Shown one piece after another: positions 1-6,070 of a stretch of 9,053 nt of DNA; positions within the stretch are counted from its first letter, which is position 1; each line of letters starts with the position of its first letter. The notes below the pieces were generated by a model. It was given only the letters and a program-made list of their open reading frames with translations, had not been told where the DNA came from and did not search any database. Made by a program: the position numbers and the translations under genes. Source of the stretch: Oscillospiraceae bacterium (GTDB lineage Bacteria; Bacillota; Clostridia; Oscillospirales; Ruminococcaceae); assembly GCA_009784765.1 (NCBI GenBank), contig WQXP01000034.1:1-9053 (forward strand), in the 5' to 3' direction.

Positions 1-48
1 CAATTGGCGGCAATTGACAATTGACAATGGACAGTTGACAGTTATTTA
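1..48. repeat. Heptad tandem repeat (AATTGAC units), copy 1
   Basis: From about position 12 the sequence runs in 7-base units: AATTGAC (12-18), AATTGAC (19-25), AATGGAC (26-32), AGTTGAC (33-39), then AGTTATTTA. An imperfect AATTGGC lies just before it. The last 14 bases, TTGACAGTTATTTA (35-48), recur exactly at 4488-4501 at the end of nrdR, so this is a dispersed repeat and not a chance low-complexity run. Each unit contains TTGACA or something close to it, so it supplies several -35-like hexamers upstream of the isomerase gene. No function is known to me. Confidence 0.7.
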
Positions 49-69
49 ATTTGAAAGGAATTACAAAAC

Positions 70-792
70 ATGAAACTTACAAAAAAATTACTATGCTCAT
101 TCATCGCAGGGGCGACTCTGTTCGCATTCACAGGCTGTGACGATTCGGTTGCCCCGGGCAACAGCGGCGCCCCGGGTTCAACGCCCTCTTCCCCGAGCGG
201 GGGTGAAGCTCCTCCTCCGGGAATTGTTGAGTATCCTGCATTCAACGGCGTTCTCAAAGGCGCGGCAGGAAACGTCGGCAATTTAAGCGACGGAGCAATG
301 GCAATCAGAGCCGGCGATACTTTCGCGGTAATCCGCGTTGAAGACTTCGGCGATATTGTTATCGCTTTATTCCCCGACACCACGCCCCTCGCAGTCAATA
401 ACTTTATCGCCGTCGCAGAAAGCGGTTATTATGAGGGTAAAATCTTCCACCGCATTATTCATGATTTCATGATTCAAGGCGGTTCTCCTAACGGCGACGG
501 AATGGGCAGCGCACCGGGTTTCCCCGAATATGCCACAGAATACTCTCCTGCCGCGCTTCATCTTCGCGGAGCAATCAGCACCGCTAACAGAGGCGGGGCG
601 ACTAACGGCTCGCAGTTCTTCATCGTTACTAAGCAAAATACCGACTGGCTCGACGGTATACACACTGTTTTCGGGCATATGGTAGAGGGCTTTGACGTGT
701 TAGACGCGATTGAGGGTGTCGCAAAAGGCCCCGGCGACAAACCTGTCATTGATGTTGTAATCGAGAGCGTTACAATCCACACCTACGCATAA
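70..792 (+). CDS. Cyclophilin-type peptidyl-prolyl cis-trans isomerase, lipoprotein
   Basis: This 240-residue protein is an exported, lipid-anchored prolyl isomerase that would help proteins fold on the outer face of the membrane. A signal peptide (residues 1-22: KKLL then a hydrophobic run) ends in the lipobox FTGC, giving lipid-modified Cys23. A Gly/Pro/Ser-rich linker follows (about 27-52). The cyclophilin domain fills about 85-238. It shows the FHR catalytic arginine (R128), FMIQGG (133-138), a TANRGGATNGSQFFI-type block (171-185) and WLDGIHTVFG (193-202), all standard active-site segments. The ribosome site GAAAGGA at 53-59 supports the ATG at 70. It lies 22 nt before secDF and probably shares its transcript, which suits a role at the exit of the Sec channel. 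The domain call is firm; the partnership with SecDF is inferred. Confidence 0.93.
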   Translation: MKLTKKLLCSFIAGATLFAFTGCDDSVAPGNSGAPGSTPSSPSGGEAPPPGIVEYPAFNGVLKGAAGNVGNLSDGAMAIRAGDTFAVIRVEDFGDIVIALFPDTTPLAVNNFIAVAESGYYEGKIFHRIIHDFMIQGGSPNGDGMGSAPGFPEYATEYSPAALHLRGAISTANRGGATNGSQFFIVTKQNTDWLDGIHTVFGHMVEGFDVLDAIEGVAKGPGDKPVIDVVIESVTIHTYA

Positions 793-814
793 GTTAAGAA
801 GGAGTTAAAAATCT

Positions 815-3190
815 GTGAAAAACGTAAACAAATCAGTATTTTTTATCATAGCGTCGTTGGTTTTGGTGTTTTCCTATTTTACTGCGGCAGGCGTTTCGAC
901 TTGGAATGGCGATAATCGCAGAGTCTGGATTAACGGTGTCAACGACATTCGCTGGGGAATAGACATTCGCGGAGGGGTAGACGTTACCTTCACCGCCCCT
1001 GCCGATTATGAGGGCGAAATCACCAACGCAATGGTAGATGCGGCGCGTTCGGTGATTGAAACACGTATGATGGGGCGCGGAATCAACGACTATGAAATCT
1101 ACACCGACCACGCGAGCCGCCGGATTATCGTGCGTTTCCCGTGGCAAGCAAGCGATGAGAGCTTTGACCCGGAAGCGGCAGTCAAAGAACTCGGGGCTAC
1201 TGCGCGGCTCACGCTTCGTGAGGGGTTGCCTATGCAGGGCGAAACCGTGGCGGAGTTTCTTGAGGACGAAAGCAACCTCGTGCTTACGGGGGCAGATGTC
1301 AATCGTGCATATGCGAATTATGACACCACCAAGAATGAATATGTCGTAGTCTTAAATCTGCACTCGAGCGGAGCGGAAGCTTTCGCACAAGCAACGGGCT
1401 TGTTAGCTCCTCTGAATGAGCCTATCTCCATTTGGATGGACGACTTGATGATTTCATCGCCTGTTCCGAATGAGCGTATATCGGGCGGTTCTGCAGTAAT
1501 CAGCGGAAGCAGGGAGAATCCCTTCACCCGTGAAGCGGCGAGTGCCCTTGCGAATCAAATCAACGGCGGTGCTTTGCCGTTCTCGTTAGTTACGGATACA
1601 TTCAACGTCATCGACCCGACCATGGGTATGGGTGCGCGGGATGCTATGGCAATCGCGGGGGTGATTGCGTTTATCGCCATGTGCATATTCATGATTGTGC
1701 GTTATCGTATTCTCGGCGTAGTTGCCGCTTTCGGATTGACCGGGCAGCTCTTCGGGGCGTTAGCGATTATTTCGGGATTTATCGGCGGGTTTAACGGATT
1801 TACACTTACGCTTCCGGGGATTGCAGGTATAATCCTGTCAATCGGAATGGGAATCGACGCGAATGTAATAACAGCAGAGCGGATTAAAGAAGAAGTGCGT
1901 TCGGGCAAGACATTGGACGGTGCAGTTCAGTCGGGATATAAGCGTGCGTTCTCCGCGATTTTCGACGGCAACATAACCATGATGATTGTTGCGTTCATTC
2001 TCATGGGGGCGTTCGGAACGCCTAACAGCTTTGAAGCGACTATTCTCAGCCCGATTTTCCGTTGGTTCGGGCCGTCGGCGGCAGGTGCGATTTACGCATT
2101 CGGTTATACGCTGATTGTCGGTGTAGTTCTTAACTTCATCTTCGGCGTATTCGCGAGCCGTCTTATGACTTATTCGCTGCTGAAGTTCAAGGCTTGCCGC
2201 AAGTTGTCGTTGTACGGCGCGTTCAAGTCTGATGTTGAGAAGAACGAAGCTGCGAACAAGCCTGTATACGATGCAGTCGGCAACCACAAGAAGTTCTTGG
2301 TTGCTCCTGCGCTGATTGCCGGTGCAGCCCTTGTGCTGACTTTCGTGATTGGCTTACAAGTCGCCATTGAGTTCCGCGGAGGAACGATTCTCAGCTATAC
2401 CTACGAGAATGCGATAGACACGGCGGCGGTTCAGGCAGCAGTGGAAGAGCATGATGTGGGCATGGTTAATGTAAGGCTCGGGACTGCGTTCGGCTCGGAT
2501 TTAGACACGGTAACGGTTGAATTTTCTTCGCGCGATGGGCTGACTGCTGAGCGTCAAGCCGAAATCAGCGCGAGTTTGGCAGAAACGTTCAAAGACAACA
2601 ACCTCAAAACTGCGGGTTCCCAAGACGTAAACCCGACAATGGGTCGGACGTTCTTTCTCAAATGTCTTGTGGCGGTAATCTTCGCGTTTTTAGTCCTGAT
2701 GATTTACGTTGCCCTTAGGTTCAAGAAAGTCGGTGGGTGGCCTGCGGGGGTTTGCACGATTATCGCACTGCTCATTAACGTCGCGATTGTGTACTCGGTG
2801 TTTGTGTTTATGCAGTTTTCCATTGACGCGAACTTCATGGCGGTTGTCCTTGCGGTTCTGTGCTACTCGATTAACGACACCATTGTTGTATTCGACAGAA
2901 TCCGCGAAAACAGGATTTTACACGGCAAGCGAATCACTTACCGCGAACTCGTGAACAAGAGCGTATCGCAGTCCTTCACACGTTCTTTCAACACGACTGT
3001 TACGACCTGTTTCGCGATGGTTGTCATTTGCGTAGTCGCCGTTGTTACGGGGATTGAATCCATGCTGACATTCGCGCTGCCTCTGCTGATTGGCTTGATG
3101 TTCGGGTTCATGACTTCGCTGTTTATCGCAGGGCCGCTCTGGGCTAAGTGGAATATGCGCGAAACTACTGCTAAAGCTAAGAAGGATTAA
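815..3190 (+). CDS. secDF: Protein translocase subunit SecDF (SecD-SecF fusion)
   Basis: A 791-residue single-chain SecD/SecF uses the proton gradient to pull preproteins outward through SecYEG. SecD half: first membrane segment (about 8-26), the WGIDIRGGVDV motif (47-57), the large periplasmic-type P1 domain (about 60-265), then a membrane bundle (about 277-455) containing MGIDANVITAERIKEE (345-360). SecF half: a membrane segment at about 494-515, the IEFRGGTI motif (518-525), a small extracellular domain, and a second bundle (about 612-775) with SINDTIVVFDRIREN (685-699). Both halves keep their signature motifs, so it should be functional. The start is GTG at 815, set by AAGAAGGAG at 796-804. 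The SecD bundle carries an extra hydrophobic stretch at about 400-425. The isomerase gene is 22 nt upstream and the TIM-barrel gene 5 nt downstream, so this is the middle gene of an operon. Confidence 0.96.
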   Translation: MKNVNKSVFFIIASLVLVFSYFTAAGVSTWNGDNRRVWINGVNDIRWGIDIRGGVDVTFTAPADYEGEITNAMVDAARSVIETRMMGRGINDYEIYTDHASRRIIVRFPWQASDESFDPEAAVKELGATARLTLREGLPMQGETVAEFLEDESNLVLTGADVNRAYANYDTTKNEYVVVLNLHSSGAEAFAQATGLLAPLNEPISIWMDDLMISSPVPNERISGGSAVISGSRENPFTREAASALANQINGGALPFSLVTDTFNVIDPTMGMGARDAMAIAGVIAFIAMCIFMIVRYRILGVVAAFGLTGQLFGALAIISGFIGGFNGFTLTLPGIAGIILSIGMGIDANVITAERIKEEVRSGKTLDGAVQSGYKRAFSAIFDGNITMMIVAFILMGAFGTPNSFEATILSPIFRWFGPSAAGAIYAFGYTLIVGVVLNFIFGVFASRLMTYSLLKFKACRKLSLYGAFKSDVEKNEAANKPVYDAVGNHKKFLVAPALIAGAALVLTFVIGLQVAIEFRGGTILSYTYENAIDTAAVQAAVEEHDVGMVNVRLGTAFGSDLDTVTVEFSSRDGLTAERQAEISASLAETFKDNNLKTAGSQDVNPTMGRTFFLKCLVAVIFAFLVLMIYVALRFKKVGGWPAGVCTIIALLINVAIVYSVFVFMQFSIDANFMAVVLAVLCYSINDTIVVFDRIRENRILHGKRITYRELVNKSVSQSFTRSFNTTVTTCFAMVVICVVAVVTGIESMLTFALPLLIGLMFGFMTSLFIAGPLWAKWNMRETTAKAKKD

Positions 3191-3195
3191 CAATC

Positions 3196-3975
3196 GTGAA
3201 AATCGGAGTTTCGACTGCTTCATTGTACCCGCTCCACACTGAACGCGCCTTGCTTGAGTTAGCGGAGCGGGGAATTAAAACAACTGAAATCTTCCTGTCA
3301 AGCACGTTAGAGCTTGATGGGGAGATTTTTGCGTCTATGCGGCGAACAGTCCGCGATTATCAGCTTGATGTTCTCGCACTTCACCCCTTTTCGTCGCCTA
3401 TGGAAACGATGTTTCTCTTTGGCTCATACGACCGCCGCGTCGCCGAAATGCTTGAGCTGTACAAGCGGTATTTCACGGCAATGAATGAGCTTGGCGCGAA
3501 AATCTTCGTTTTGCACGGCGTAAACGCTGACGCAAAATGCGACAACGCCCGCTATTTGGAGCGGTTCGCGCTTCTTGCGGAGTCAGCGCGGGAGTACGGT
3601 GTAACAGTCGCTCAGGAAAATGTCTGTTATTGTAAAAGCGCAAGCCCCGCCTTTCTGCAGATGCTCAAGCGCGAACTCGGCAATTTCGGGGTGAAACCTG
3701 CCTTTGTTCTTGACCTCAAGCAAGCGCGGCGAGCAGGAGTGTGTCCTTTTGCAATAATCGACGCACTAGGAGAGGCGATTGTGCATCTGCACCTCAGCGA
3801 CGGAATTTCCGAAAACACCTGCCTCGCAATTGGTGCAGGCGACTTCGATTTTGCGCGGCTTTTCAGAGAAACACACGTCGGCGGAGTGGTAGAACTATAC
3901 CGCGGAAACTACGGTGAATACGATGAGTTAATAAGGTATGTGGAAATTTTAGAGAAATTGTCGAAAAAGCCTTGA
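3196..3975 (+). CDS. Sugar phosphate isomerase/epimerase-like TIM-barrel protein
   Basis: This 259-residue soluble protein belongs to the xylose isomerase-like TIM-barrel superfamily (AP endonuclease 2 fold). It opens with the usual first strand, MKIGVSTASL. It has barrel-end histidines in ALHPF (61-65) and VLHG (105-108), and candidate metal ligands in the expected order: E141 (AQEN), D173 (VLDLKQA), H199 and D202 (HLHLSDG) and E233 (VVELY). Members bind a divalent metal and act on sugars or abasic DNA; the substrate cannot be read from sequence. Its length is slightly below the usual 270-300. The start is GTG at 3196, with AAGAAGGA just before it overlapping the end of secDF, so the two are probably co-translated. 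Its TGA stop (3973-3975) lies inside the -35 box of the nrdR promoter. There is no obvious functional link with secretion. Confidence 0.82.
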   Translation: MKIGVSTASLYPLHTERALLELAERGIKTTEIFLSSTLELDGEIFASMRRTVRDYQLDVLALHPFSSPMETMFLFGSYDRRVAEMLELYKRYFTAMNELGAKIFVLHGVNADAKCDNARYLERFALLAESAREYGVTVAQENVCYCKSASPAFLQMLKRELGNFGVKPAFVLDLKQARRAGVCPFAIIDALGEAIVHLHLSDGISENTCLAIGAGDFDFARLFRETHVGGVVELYRGNYGEYDELIRYVEILEKLSKKP

Positions 3976-4000
3976 CAATCTCCATATATTGTAGTATAAT
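3972..4000 (+). promoter_or_regulatory. Consensus sigma-A promoter of nrdR
   Basis: TTGACA at 3972-3977 and TATAAT at 3995-4000 are perfect hexamers separated by an ideal 17 bp. Transcription should start near 4007, leaving room for the ribosome site AAAGGAGA at 4023-4030 and the nrdR ATG at 4039. The -35 overlaps the stop codon of the upstream TIM-barrel gene, so this is a compact gene boundary with an internal promoter. Confidence 0.88.
3979..3994 (+). promoter_or_regulatory. Candidate NrdR box (autoregulatory operator)
   Basis: The 11-base core CCATATATTGT at 3982-3992 matches the known NrdR box core CWATATATWGT at 10 of 11 positions. It lies wholly between the -35 and -10 of the promoter that drives nrdR, where a bound repressor would block polymerase. 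NrdR normally binds two boxes about three helical turns apart. A much poorer CTATTTTA-type match begins 31 bp downstream at 4013. The match is visible in the sequence; autoregulation is inferred from it. Confidence 0.6.
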
Positions 4001-4038
4001 ATGTATGAAGTACTATTTTACCAAAGGAGAACATTTCT

Positions 4039-4491
4039 ATGATTTGTCCCGATTGCGGTTACAATGACAGCAAAGTGGTTGATTCCCGCCCCGCCGAGAG
4101 CAAAATTCGCAGACGGCGTGAGTGCTTGGATTGTACAGCCCGTTTCACGACATACGAAACAATTGAAGACCTGCCCCTCATGGTGGTCAAGAAAGATGGC
4201 AGTATCGAGCCTTTTGATGCCCGCAAACTCACCGAGCGTGTTTTACGCGCAACCGTGAAACGCCCTGTCAAGGTCAAGGCTGTCGAAAACATGGTTGACA
4301 ATATACAGGTTTTCTTCAAGAACAATCTGCAAAAAGAAGTTACGTCATACAAAATCGGCGAAATAGTCTTGCGGCGGCTTAAAGACATTGACTCTGTTGC
4401 ATACGTCCGCTTTGCATCTGTTTACCGTGAGTTCGATGATATTGAAAGCTTTGTTAAGACAATAAGCGAACTCCAAGCCGTTGACAATTGA
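4039..4491 (+). CDS. nrdR: Transcriptional repressor NrdR
   Basis: NrdR is a nucleotide-sensing repressor of ribonucleotide reductase genes. It is complete here at 150 residues, within the usual range. The N-terminal zinc ribbon has C3 and C6 (CPDC) and C29 and C32 (CLDC), joined by the DSR...RRRRE segment that contacts DNA, followed by FTTYE. The ATP-cone domain runs from about residue 46 to 136 and starts with VVKKDGSIEPFDARKL, which binds ATP or dATP. The ribosome site AAAGGAGA at 4023-4030 supports the ATG. A consensus promoter with a candidate NrdR box precedes it. The last codons (Val-Asp-Asn-stop) are supplied by a dispersed heptad repeat, so the extreme C-terminus may differ from that of relatives. 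No ribonucleotide reductase gene lies in this window. Confidence 0.97.
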   Translation: MICPDCGYNDSKVVDSRPAESKIRRRRECLDCTARFTTYETIEDLPLMVVKKDGSIEPFDARKLTERVLRATVKRPVKVKAVENMVDNIQVFFKNNLQKEVTSYKIGEIVLRRLKDIDSVAYVRFASVYREFDDIESFVKTISELQAVDN

Positions 4492-4501
4492 CAGTTATTT
4501 A
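4479..4501. repeat. Heptad repeat, copy 2, overlapping the nrdR stop
   Basis: Units CGTTGAC (4479-4485) and AATTGAC (4486-4492) are followed by AGTTATTTA. The 14-base TTGACAGTTATTTA at 4488-4501 is identical to 35-48. The nrdR stop codon TGA (4489-4491) falls inside the repeat. This copy is shorter than the one at the left edge, which suggests variation in unit number between sites. Confidence 0.65.
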
Positions 4502-4516
4502 CAGCAAAACTTTTTC

Positions 4517-4545
4517 TTGACGCTTCGGCGAAAGTGTGTTAGAAT
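4517..4545 (+). promoter_or_regulatory. Promoter of the decayed two-gene cassette
   Basis: TTGACG at 4517-4522 and TAGAAT at 4540-4545 are separated by 17 bp, each one base from consensus. Transcription would start near 4552, just before the strong ribosome site AAGGAGGT at 4563-4570. The promoter still looks active although both genes it serves are broken. Confidence 0.75.
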
Positions 4546-4578
4546 TAAAGAAACGATTTCACAAGGAGGTGTGTTGCT

Positions 4579-4819
4579 ATGGCTGAGTGTATCGGCAAAA
4601 GAATGTCAGACAATGACGCAATGAATTTATTCTCACGAGAACTTGTCTTAATTGAGGTATGAAAGCGATTCAATCGAAGATGACTACGGCGAAATATTGT
4701 GGATTGGCAATGATGAATTAGAGTTGAACAAGCGGCTAACCTCTGCAGATGTTACGGGACACTATGGAATCATTCACGGGGCGTGGTATTATGAAAACAG
4801 TTTAGGGAGTATGTTCTAA
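4579..4819 (+). pseudogene. Frameshifted small gene of unknown family
   Basis: The ATG at 4579 sits 8 nt after a near-perfect ribosome site (AAGGAGGT, 4563-4570). The frame encodes 26 residues, ending ELVLIE, before a stop at 4660-4662. Skipping one base (G4657) restores an open frame that begins YESDSIEDDYGEILWIG, is rich in acidic residues and ends ENSLGSMF at a TAA (4817-4819). The rejoined protein would have 79 residues, no signal peptide and no membrane segment. Its stop overlaps the ATG of the next gene by one base, so the pair was once translationally coupled. I do not recognise the family. A sequencing error at 4657 is possible, but the neighbouring gene is also damaged, which favours real decay. 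A 27-residue truncated peptide could still be made. Confidence 0.7.
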
Positions 4820-5094
4820 TGCCGAAAATAAATTTTGACGGAAAAAGCGGCTTTGCCTTTCTTCCCGTGCAGATTAAAGTACGCGGCACGTCGTTTTTTG
4901 AGCCTTCATCAAGAGTTCGCTTTAAGGTAGACACAGGACGTTCAACTTTGACGAGAACGAATTTAGTTTCAGTTACCGCTCACGCCCGAACAGCGCGGAG
5001 GGTACACAGAGAAGAACCGTATTTCATTCGGTGGAAGATTAGCGCAAAAAAGCGCGAGCAGATTGCTCGCGCTTTTAAGTTGCGGTTAAATTAA
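4819..5094 (+). pseudogene. Remnant of a retropepsin-like (clan AA) aspartic protease, core deleted
   Basis: The open frame from the ATG at 4819 (ribosome site TTAGGGAG, 4802-4809) encodes an N-terminal part ending VRFKVDTG (about residues 33-40). VDTG followed by a small residue is the catalytic aspartate motif of retropepsin-like proteases. After it the frame becomes Arg/Thr/Val-rich without family features and runs through a transcription terminator to 5094. A different frame, open from 4926 to a TAG at 5040-5042, reads FNFDENEFSFSYR near its start. That resembles the final beta-strand of this protease type. The simplest reading is an internal deletion that removed roughly the middle of the gene and joined the two ends out of frame at about 4935-4940. 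An intact member would be expected to be clearly longer, around 120-140 residues. The family call rests on a short motif. Confidence 0.55.
5048..5076. terminator. Bidirectional intrinsic terminator
   Basis: A perfect 13-bp stem (AAAAGCGCGAGCA pairing with TGCTCGCGCTTTT) closes a GAT loop at 5061-5063. Read on the minus strand, the stem is followed by a run of T (complement of A5046-A5051), making a strong terminator 10 nt after the stop of the substrate-binding protein gene. Read on the plus strand it ends in four T and would stop the decayed cassette. It separates two convergent transcription units. Confidence 0.9.
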
Positions 5095-6066
5095 GTTGTT
5101 CTCACGCAGGAACGCTTCGGCGACATCGCGGGGAGCTTCGCCGAGAATGTCTGCTTTGTGATTAAGGTCGCGCATTACATCACCTGTCAAAAGCCCGACT
5201 AACTTGTTCAAAATATCGGCTAACTGCGGGTGCTTTTCGAGAATGTCATTGCGAATGACCACCGCGCCCTCATATGCCAACCAGTAGTTCTTATCGTCTT
5301 CCAACACGACAAGGTTGTGTTCTTTGAGGATTCCGTCAGTGGCGAAAACTTCGGTAACTTGAATATCATCGTCCGCGAGTGCTGTATATCTGCTCATTCC
5401 GTAGCTTACGTACAAAGCATCGACGTTGAGTTCCTCCGCGAACTCTAACTGATACAGCCGCTTGAGGTTAGGCAACCCGTCATTACGCACGAGTATTTCT
5501 GCCCCTCCGCCGAAAACCATATCCTGCGACACCTTTGCCAAATCCGAAATAGTACGCAGATTATGTTGCTGCGCGAGTTCTTGCGTTACCGCCAACGCGA
5601 AGGTGTTGTCAAACCCTAAGACAGGGAGTAATTGCAAATCATGACGCTGTGCGATTTCGCGGGAGGCTATGTCGTAAATCTCATGAGGCAGTTTCTGCTC
5701 CGTTTGGTGGAGATAGCTTCCGTAAATCGTACCCGTGTACTCGACATACAGGTCGATTACGCCTGTGCGTACACTTGCGAAAATAACCTCTGACGCTAAG
5801 TTGTAATTGACTGCCGCCGTCAAGTTGGTGTTGCCCTCAATCAAAAGAGCGAACATATGCGCCAAAATATACTGCTCCGTGAAGTCTTTCGCGCCGATTT
5901 TAATGTCAGGGGGGGCGGGTTGATTGTCGCAGCTCACTAAAGCGAAACAAAGTGAGATGACAAGCAAAATCGCTGCTATGGGTTTTAGATGGGTTGTTGT
6001 CAAGATTCGCCCTACGGACGGGCAAAGCCCGCCCTTTGGGCTTCTCTCTTTTTTTGTCTTTCTCAT
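5086..6066 (-). CDS. Osmoprotectant (glycine betaine/choline-type) ABC transporter substrate-binding lipoprotein
   Basis: This 326-residue protein is a type II periplasmic-binding-like receptor of the OpuBC/OpuCC/OsmX class, anchored outside the membrane to deliver quaternary amines to an ABC transporter. A charged N-region (1-28) precedes a hydrophobic segment (29-45) and the lipobox LVSC (Cys46). The mature domain starts with IKIGAKDFTEQYIL (55-68). It contains DLYVEYTGT (105-113), the aromatic-rich ligand-site segment, and VFATDGILKEHNLVVLEDDK (240-259), and ends with VAEAFLRENN. Substrate is inferred from family only. The ATG at 6066 is 4 nt after the pilT stop, with AGAAAGGAAG inside the pilT end as ribosome site, so it is the last gene of the pilus operon. 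No permease or ATPase is nearby. Residues 8-20 are encoded by a palindromic repeat, making the N-region unusually long. Confidence 0.93.
   Translation of the reverse strand: MRKTKKERSPKGGLCPSVGRILTTTHLKPIAAILLVISLCFALVSCDNQPAPPDIKIGAKDFTEQYILAHMFALLIEGNTNLTAAVNYNLASEVIFASVRTGVIDLYVEYTGTIYGSYLHQTEQKLPHEIYDIASREIAQRHDLQLLPVLGFDNTFALAVTQELAQQHNLRTISDLAKVSQDMVFGGGAEILVRNDGLPNLKRLYQLEFAEELNVDALYVSYGMSRYTALADDDIQVTEVFATDGILKEHNLVVLEDDKNYWLAYEGAVVIRNDILEKHPQLADILNKLVGLLTGDVMRDLNHKADILGEAPRDVAEAFLRENNLI
6011..6041. repeat. GC-rich palindromic repeat inside the lipoprotein gene
   Basis: GGACGGGC (6016-6023) and GCCCGCCC (6027-6034) pair at 7 of 8 positions around an AAA loop, flanked by CCCTAC on the left. 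A second, competing hairpin, GCCC-TTT-GGGC, spans 6031-6041. This layout resembles the short CCCTAC/GTAGGG-flanked palindromes scattered between genes in Oscillospirales genomes (from memory, not checked). Here it lies in frame within the coding sequence, encoding about residues 8-20 of the substrate-binding protein upstream of its signal peptide. Confidence 0.55.
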
Positions 6067-6070
6067 AAGT

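Noticed and set aside
21..50. Possible promoter TTGACA-18-TTTAAT before the isomerase gene
   Set aside because: The predicted start near 57 would remove most of the ribosome site at 53-59, and the TTGACA is part of the heptad repeat. The true promoter probably lies to the left of the window.
1..69. CRISPR-like array at the left edge
   Set aside because: The units are 7-base direct tandem repeats without spacers, so this is a simple repeat.
4517..4540. Small CGC-TTCG-GCG hairpin after nrdR as a terminator
   Set aside because: Only 3 bp with no T-run after it, and it lies within the -35/spacer of a good promoter.
6031..6055. A7 run followed after 7 nt by a hairpin on the minus strand, like a -1 ribosomal frameshift site
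   Set aside because: The -1 frame gives no recognisable product, while the zero frame leads into a perfect lipoprotein. The hairpin belongs to the palindromic repeat.
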